NCBI RefSeq assembly: GCF_046773475.1
Contig: NZ_CP177239.1
Span: forward strand, 2,790,001 to 2,854,000
Reading direction: 5' to 3'
DNA: 64,000 bases
Source: Nitratireductor aquimarinus
GTDB taxonomy: Bacteria > Pseudomonadota > Alphaproteobacteria > Rhizobiales > Rhizobiaceae
This document shows, in pieces, positions 59,673 through 64,000 of this stretch. The position numbers were made by a program, and so were the translations under genes. Within the stretch, counting starts at the first letter, position 1; each line of letters starts with the position of its first letter. The notes under the pieces were generated by a model. It was not told the DNA's origin. It searched no databases and worked only from the letters and a program-made list of their open reading frames with translations.

Positions 59673-60418
59673 GCGCCGTCTCCCAGATAGGCTTCGCGCA
59701 CGGCGGGATGGTTGCGAATGTCATCGACCGAGCCGGTGGCGATGATCCGCCCGTAGACGAGAACGGAGATGCGGTCGGCCAGTGCGAAGACGGCGTCCAT
59801 GTCGTGCTCGATCAGAAGGATCGGCGCTTCGTCGCGCAGACGATCGAGAAACCCGGTCAGCGCCTGCGAGCCTTCCGGCCCCATGCCCGCCATCGGCTCA
59901 TCAAGCAGAAACGCCTTTGCGCCGAGCGCCAGTGCGATGGCGATCTCGAGCTGCCGCCGCTCGCCGTGCGAAAGCTCGGCCGCCGGCACATCGGCGCGGT
60001 CGGCAAGACCCACGCGCGTGAGTGCTTCCCGGGCGGGTTCGGTGAGGCTCCGGTCGCGCATGACGGGTTTGAAGAAATGGAAGCTGGAGCCCTGACGCGC
60101 CTGCACCGCCAGCATCACATTGCGCAGCGCCGAGAACTCGGGCGCGAGCGAGGACACCTGGAATGTGCGCCCCATGCCGAGCCTTGCGCGGGCCGCCACA
60201 TCGAGCGGCTTCACATCCCGGCCCTCGAAGCGGATCTCGCCGCTGTCGGGCGTGAGTGAGCCGGCGATCTGGTGGATCAGCGTCGACTTGCCGGCGCCGT
60301 TCGGGCCGATCAGCGCGTGGATCTCTCCCGGTCTGAGGTCGAGGCTGACGCCATCGGTCGCCTTAAGTGCGCCGAAGCTCTTTCTCAGGTCGCGAATGTC
60401 GAGGATCGGTTCAGCCAT
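59669..60418 (-). CDS. livG: Branched-chain-type ABC transporter, ATPase LivG
   Basis: The 249-residue ATPase has Walker A GPNGAGKSTL, the LSHGERRQLEIAIALA signature (LSHGE is the usual LivG form) and LLDEPMAGMGPEGS. The GRTFQVSSL motif is also typical. It overlaps livM by eight bases and livF by four. Confidence 0.94.
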   Translation of the reverse strand: MAEPILDIRDLRKSFGALKATDGVSLDLRPGEIHALIGPNGAGKSTLIHQIAGSLTPDSGEIRFEGRDVKPLDVAARARLGMGRTFQVSSLAPEFSALRNVMLAVQARQGSSFHFFKPVMRDRSLTEPAREALTRVGLADRADVPAAELSHGERRQLEIAIALALGAKAFLLDEPMAGMGPEGSQALTGFLDRLRDEAPILLIEHDMDAVFALADRISVLVYGRIIATGSVDDIRNHPAVREAYLGDGA

Positions 60419-61382
60419 GACGCGCCCTCCCGGCCAGAAGTCCCATCACGCCGCCGCGGGCAAACAGCACCACGGCCAGCAGGATCAGGCCGAGGAAGAA
60501 CTGCCAGTGCTCGGTAATGCCGCCCAGCGCAAACTCGAAAAGCACATAGACAATGGCCCCGGCCAGCGGCCCGGCAAGCCGGCCGACACCGCCCAGAATG
60601 ATGAGAACGATCAGCTCGCCCGACATGTGCCAGGAGAACATGGAGGGGCTGACGAAGCGGTTGAGATCGGCAAAGAGCGCACCGGCAAGCGCGGTCATCA
60701 TGGCCGAGATCACGAAGGCCGTGAGCCGCACCCGGAACGGACCGATGCCGACGGCGGCAAGCCGGGTCTCGTTCTGTCGTCCGGCCTGCAGCGCTGCGCC
60801 AAAGCGCGAGTCGCGAAGCATGGCGAAGACGATGAGGCCCAGCGCCAGAAGCCCGAAGCAGATGAGGAAGAAGCTCATCGGCGCGAGCGTGTTCATGCCC
60901 GGAAAGGCGTTGCGCACGTAGATCGACAGACCGTCCTCGCCGCCATAGGCGGGCCAGGAAATCGCGAAATAGTAGATCATCTGCGCGAAGGCGAGGGTGA
61001 TCATGATGAAGTAGACGCCGGAGGTCCTGAGCGAAATCAGGCCGATCAGAACGGCAACGAGCCCGGCGGCAATCGCGCCCGTGATCCAGATGACGATCAT
61101 CTGGTTGGTGCCGGGCAGACCGAGGAGAAGCGGCTCACTGTTGAATGCATGAGTGGCGAGAATGCCGGCCGCATAGCCGCCAATGCCGAAGAAGGCGGCA
61201 TGGCCGAACGACACCAGACCACCAAGGCCGAGCGCGATGTTGAGCCCGGTGGCGGCAAGGCCAAGGATCGCCATGCGGGTCGCCAGCGTGATGTAGAAGG
61301 TCTCGCCCATCGCCTGTGCAATGAAGGCGGCGGCAAGCAGGCCGGCAATGATCAGGATGCTGATGGTTGTTTCGCGTGTCAT
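60411..61382 (-). CDS. livM: Branched-chain-type ABC transporter, permease LivM
   Basis: The 323-residue membrane protein has eight to ten hydrophobic segments. It carries the LivM signature NIALGLGGLVSFGHAAFFGIGGYAAGI (about 50-75) and ALAGALFADLNRFVSP plus LGGVGRLAGPLAGA further on. I start at the ATG at 61382 with GAGGGACC upstream; the frame opens 17 codons earlier. livH ends 10 bases upstream of it. Confidence 0.93.
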   Translation of the reverse strand: MTRETTISILIIAGLLAAAFIAQAMGETFYITLATRMAILGLAATGLNIALGLGGLVSFGHAAFFGIGGYAAGILATHAFNSEPLLLGLPGTNQMIVIWITGAIAAGLVAVLIGLISLRTSGVYFIMITLAFAQMIYYFAISWPAYGGEDGLSIYVRNAFPGMNTLAPMSFFLICFGLLALGLIVFAMLRDSRFGAALQAGRQNETRLAAVGIGPFRVRLTAFVISAMMTALAGALFADLNRFVSPSMFSWHMSGELIVLIILGGVGRLAGPLAGAIVYVLFEFALGGITEHWQFFLGLILLAVVLFARGGVMGLLAGRARHG

Positions 61383-61392
61383 GGCCGGTCCC

Positions 61393-62313
61393 TCACGCAT
61401 TCGCCGCGAACAGGCCCTGGGGCCTGAAGGCAAGGATGAGGGCCATGACGATGTAGATCAGCATGGAGGCAAGAGCCGCGCCGATCGTGGCGGCTTCCGA
61501 ATTGGGCATGAAGAGGCCGAAGAAATGCGGCAGCAGGAAGCGGCCCAGCGTCTCTGTCAGCCCCACCAGAATGGAGCCGATCAGCGCGCCCTTGATGGAG
61601 CCGATGCCGCCGATGACGATAACCACGAAGGCAAGGATCAGCACCGGTTCGCCCATGCCCACCTGCACCGACTGAAGCGCGCCCACCATTGCGCCAGCCA
61701 GACCGGCAAGGGCTGCGCCCAGCGCAAAGACGAGCGTGTAGAGCGTGCCGATGTCGATGCCGAGCGCGCCGATCATCTCGCGGTCGGATTCGCCAGCGCG
61801 AATGCGCATGCCCAGACGCGTCTTGCCGATCAGGAGATAGAGCCCGATGGCGACCGCGATGCCGACGCCGATCACGGCCAGTCGGTAGATGGGATATTGC
61901 GCGCCACCGGGCAGATGCACCGCGCCCGAGAGAAGCTGCGGAATATCGAGATAGAGCGGGAACGAGCCGAACACCCAGCGCGTGCCCTCGGAGAAGATGA
62001 GGATCAGCGCAAAGGTGGCGAGCACCTGGTCGAGATGGTCGCGTTCGTAGAGCCGTCTGATGACGAGGATTTCGACGAGCGCGCCGGCTGCGGCTGCGGC
62101 GGCAAGGCTTGCGACAAGCCCAAGCCAGAAGGAGCCGGTCGCTGCGGCCACGGTCGCGCAGGCAAATGCGCCGACCATGAAGAGCGAACCATGCGCAAGG
62201 TTGATGAGCCCCATGACGCCGAAGATCAGCGTCAGGCCGGCGGCCATCAGGAACAGCATCACGCCGAACTGCAGGCCATTCAGGATCTGCTCTATGAAAA
62301 GGGTCAGGGACAC
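61393..62313 (-). CDS. livH: Branched-chain-type ABC transporter, permease LivH
   Basis: The 306-residue permease has the LivH signature LILNGLQFGVMLFLMAAGLTLIFGVMGLINLAHGSLFMVGAF-type start and later ALGIDIGTLYTLVFALGAALAGLAGAMVG and GGIGSIKGALIGSILVG. The start is probably a GTG at 62313 just before SLTLFIEQILNG. The longer frame runs through a palindromic repeat and is rejected. The repeat separates it from the binding-protein gene. Confidence 0.9.
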   Translation of the reverse strand: MSLTLFIEQILNGLQFGVMLFLMAAGLTLIFGVMGLINLAHGSLFMVGAFACATVAAATGSFWLGLVASLAAAAAAGALVEILVIRRLYERDHLDQVLATFALILIFSEGTRWVFGSFPLYLDIPQLLSGAVHLPGGAQYPIYRLAVIGVGIAVAIGLYLLIGKTRLGMRIRAGESDREMIGALGIDIGTLYTLVFALGAALAGLAGAMVGALQSVQVGMGEPVLILAFVVIVIGGIGSIKGALIGSILVGLTETLGRFLLPHFFGLFMPNSEAATIGAALASMLIYIVMALILAFRPQGLFAANA

Positions 62314-62362
62314 GGGGAGCTTTCGCCGTCTGGTTTTGAGGTGGAGCGCTGCGTGGACGTCT

Positions 62363-62479
62363 CCCTCTCCCCGTTCACGGGGAGAGGGTGAGGGTGAGGG
62401 GCTGCGCCATGATCTGCAAAGACTGGCGCAGGTCCCCCATCCGCCTGCCGGCACCTTCTCCCCGCCAGCGGGGAGAAGG
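62363..62479. repeat. Composite palindromic repeat between the binding-protein gene and livH
   Basis: Two hairpins, CCCTCTCCCC / GGGGAGAGGG (62363-62388) and CCTTCTCCCCGC / GCGGGGAGAAGG (62454-62479), are the same modules as at 34068 and 34118, but in swapped order when oriented alike. Such stems inside ABC-transporter operons often stabilise the upstream binding-protein message. Confidence 0.8.
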
Positions 62480-62487
62480 AAGCTGTC

Positions 62488-63624
62488 CTACATTTTGCAC
62501 TCGGCCGCGTAGGCGTCCTGGTGGTCGGTGAACGCCGTGGAGACGATCTTGTTGGTCAGCGTGTCACCGTCCTTCACCACCTCGCGGACATAGAAGTCCT
62601 GGATCGGGTGGTTGTTGCTGTTGAACGAGAACTTGCCGCGAACCGAATCGAAATCCGCTTCCTTCAGCGCTGCACGGAACGCATCCTTGTCCTTCACGCT
62701 TGCCTTGCCGGCTGCGGAGAGGATCAGGTTCGCCGTGTCATAGGCCTGCGCCGCGTAGACGGAGGGCAGGCGGCCATAGGCTTCCTTGAAGCCCTCGACG
62801 AAGGTCTTGTTGGCTTCATTGTCGAGGTCATAGGCCCACGATGCCGAGTTCTTCACGCCAAGCGCCGCGTCGCCGATTGCCGGCAGAACGTCCTGGCTGA
62901 ACGAGAAGGCCGGCCCCATCAGCGGAAGGTCGACGCCCGACTGCGCATACTGCTTGGTGAAGGCGACGCCCATGCCGCCCGGCAGGAAGATGAACACCGA
63001 GTCTGCATCCGATGCGCGGATCTGTGCGATCTCGGCGGCATAGTCCGTCTGTCCGAGCTTGGTGTAGACCTCGCCGGCGAGCTCACCCTTGTAGAAGCGC
63101 TTGAAGCCGGTGAGCGAGTCCTTGCCGGCCGGGTAGTTGGGGGCCATGATGAAGGTCTTCTTGAAGTCCTTGTTGGCGGCCTCGCCCATCGCTTCGTGGA
63201 AATTGTCGTTCTGGTAGGCGACGTTGAAATAGTTCGGGCTGCAGCCAGCGCCGGCAAGAGCCGAGGGGCCGGCATTGACCGACAGGTAGATCACATCCTG
63301 CGCCGTTGCAGACGGCACGACGGCCATGGCCAGGTTCGACCAGATGATGCCCGTCATCAGGTCGACCTTGTCGCTCTGGATCATCTTGTCCGCAATCTGC
63401 ACGGCAAGTTCCGGCTTGCGCGCATCATCTTCGGTGATGATCTCGATGTCCTTGTTGCCGGACTGTTCGATCGCCAGCATGAAGCCGTCGCGGGCGTCGA
63501 TGCCCAGTCCTGCGCCGCCGCCGGAAAGCGTGGTGATCATGCCGATCTTGACCGGCTCGGCAAAGGCGTTGCCGGCAACGCTTGCCGACAGGGCAAACAG
63601 GCTCGCTGCAATAAGCTTTTTCAT
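62488..63624 (-). CDS. Periplasmic substrate-binding protein of the branched-chain-type importer
   Basis: The 378-residue protein has a signal peptide (MKKLIAASLFALSASVAGNAFA, about 22 residues). A type I periplasmic-binding fold follows: VKIGMITTLSGGGAGLGIDARDGFMLAIEQSG, then IITEDDARKPELAVQIADKMI, and GIIWSNLAMAV. This is the Leu/Ile/Val-binding (HAAT) class, which also binds aromatic acids, amides and urea. I start at the ATG at 63624 with GGGAGA upstream. Its place between tryptophan dioxygenase and the permeases suggests tryptophan, kynurenine or a related compound as ligand; this is inference. Confidence 0.88.
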   Translation of the reverse strand: MKKLIAASLFALSASVAGNAFAEPVKIGMITTLSGGGAGLGIDARDGFMLAIEQSGNKDIEIITEDDARKPELAVQIADKMIQSDKVDLMTGIIWSNLAMAVVPSATAQDVIYLSVNAGPSALAGAGCSPNYFNVAYQNDNFHEAMGEAANKDFKKTFIMAPNYPAGKDSLTGFKRFYKGELAGEVYTKLGQTDYAAEIAQIRASDADSVFIFLPGGMGVAFTKQYAQSGVDLPLMGPAFSFSQDVLPAIGDAALGVKNSASWAYDLDNEANKTFVEGFKEAYGRLPSVYAAQAYDTANLILSAAGKASVKDKDAFRAALKEADFDSVRGKFSFNSNNHPIQDFYVREVVKDGDTLTNKIVSTAFTDHQDAYAAECKM

Positions 63625-63693
63625 GAAGTGTCTCCCAATGGTTCCCAGGTTATTAGTTGCCGTTATTTTCGGCTTTGTCACCCGTTTCTCAGG

Positions 63694-64000
63694 CTACATG
63701 TCCGTGCGGACACGCCAGAGCTCGGGGAATAGTTCCACATCCAGCATCTTGCGCAAATAGGAAACGCCGGACGTGCCGCCCGTGCCGCGCTTCAGGCCGA
63801 TGATGCGTTCCACCGTCGTCACATGGTTGAAGCGCCAGCGGCGGAAATAGTCCTCGAAGTCGATCAGTTTTTCGGCGAGTTCGTAAAGCGCCCAGTGCTC
63901 GTCAGGCTTTGAGTAGACGGCCTTCCAGGCCTTCTGCACCTGGTCGTTGGCCTCGCGCCTTGTGCGCCAGTCGGTGCGTCCGGCATCAGCGCCGATGTCG
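63694..64000 (-). CDS. kynA: Tryptophan 2,3-dioxygenase, N-terminal part beyond the window
   Basis: The last 101 codons are present; the frame is open to the window edge. The sequence DWRTRREANDQVQKAWKAVY, HWALYELAEKLIDFEDYFRRWRFNHVTTVER and KRGTGGTSGVSYLRKMLD is diagnostic of the heme enzyme that opens the indole ring of tryptophan to give N-formylkynurenine. The histidine in WRFNHV is the heme ligand, and the GTGGTSG loop closes the active site. It lies 69 bases upstream of the binding-protein gene on the same strand. Confidence 0.95.
   Translation of the reverse strand, partial: DIGADAGRTDWRTRREANDQVQKAWKAVYSKPDEHWALYELAEKLIDFEDYFRRWRFNHVTTVERIIGLKRGTGGTSGVSYLRKMLDVELFPELWRVRTDM

Overview
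The window is a chromosomal segment of an alphaproteobacterium, most likely a member of the Hyphomicrobiales (Rhizobiales). The evidence is the order ppsR / origin / hemE-hemJ-rho / mnmE-mnmG-rsmG-parA-parB, Tim44 and HemJ proteins, a dense cluster of GANTC (CcrM methylation) sites at the origin, TTAA-N7-TTAA (CtrA-type) boxes, Omp25/31-like porins, and a Fur-family Mur-type regulator beside sitABCD. Coding is dense and G+C-rich. I see no tRNA, rRNA, CRISPR array, insertion sequence or prophage.

Layout. 0-19 kb is the replication-origin and segregation domain. The likely oriC (6301-6681) separates a leftward operon (ppsR-maf-aroE-coaE-dnaQ) from a rightward one (hemE-hemJ, then rho). secB, fxsA, a Tim44-like gene and a truncated mltA lie further left. 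About 7 kb to the right is a group of parS sites between mnmE and mnmG, then rsmG, parA, parB and holA. 19.3-24.9 kb is a catabolic block: a kynurenine-formamidase-like cyclase, a MarR regulator, and the two subunits of an indolepyruvate ferredoxin oxidoreductase. argG and a lytic transglycosylase follow.

27.4-30.8 kb is the least familiar part. It holds five small exported proteins that each carry cysteine pairs separated by exactly ten residues, plus an exported SH3 protein with an EcfG-type promoter. Three of the small genes begin just downstream of a shared palindrome (TTAGYYRRCTAA). I regard this as a candidate undescribed family and regulon.

31-46 kb is housekeeping: ffh, chorismate mutase, a GNAT enzyme, rpsP, asd, leuB, leuD, a CitE-like lyase, cpoB-tilS-ftsH and glmM. 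Two related beta-barrel porins follow (46-48 kb). CtrA-type boxes precede glmM and both porins. 48-50 kb has a FAD oxidoreductase and a small unknown protein; 50-54 kb has polA with a LysE exporter. 54-58 kb is a Mur-regulated manganese transporter (sitABCD), bounded by a perfect 44-bp inverted repeat. 58.5-64 kb is a branched-chain-type ABC importer with a RidA protein, ending in a truncated tryptophan 2,3-dioxygenase gene. This suggests import and breakdown of tryptophan or related compounds.

Several conserved gene strings are interrupted (rpsP without rimM-trmD-rplS, holA without leuS-lptE, cpoB without tol-pal). The backbone has therefore been rearranged, with small palindromic repeats lying at or near one junction.
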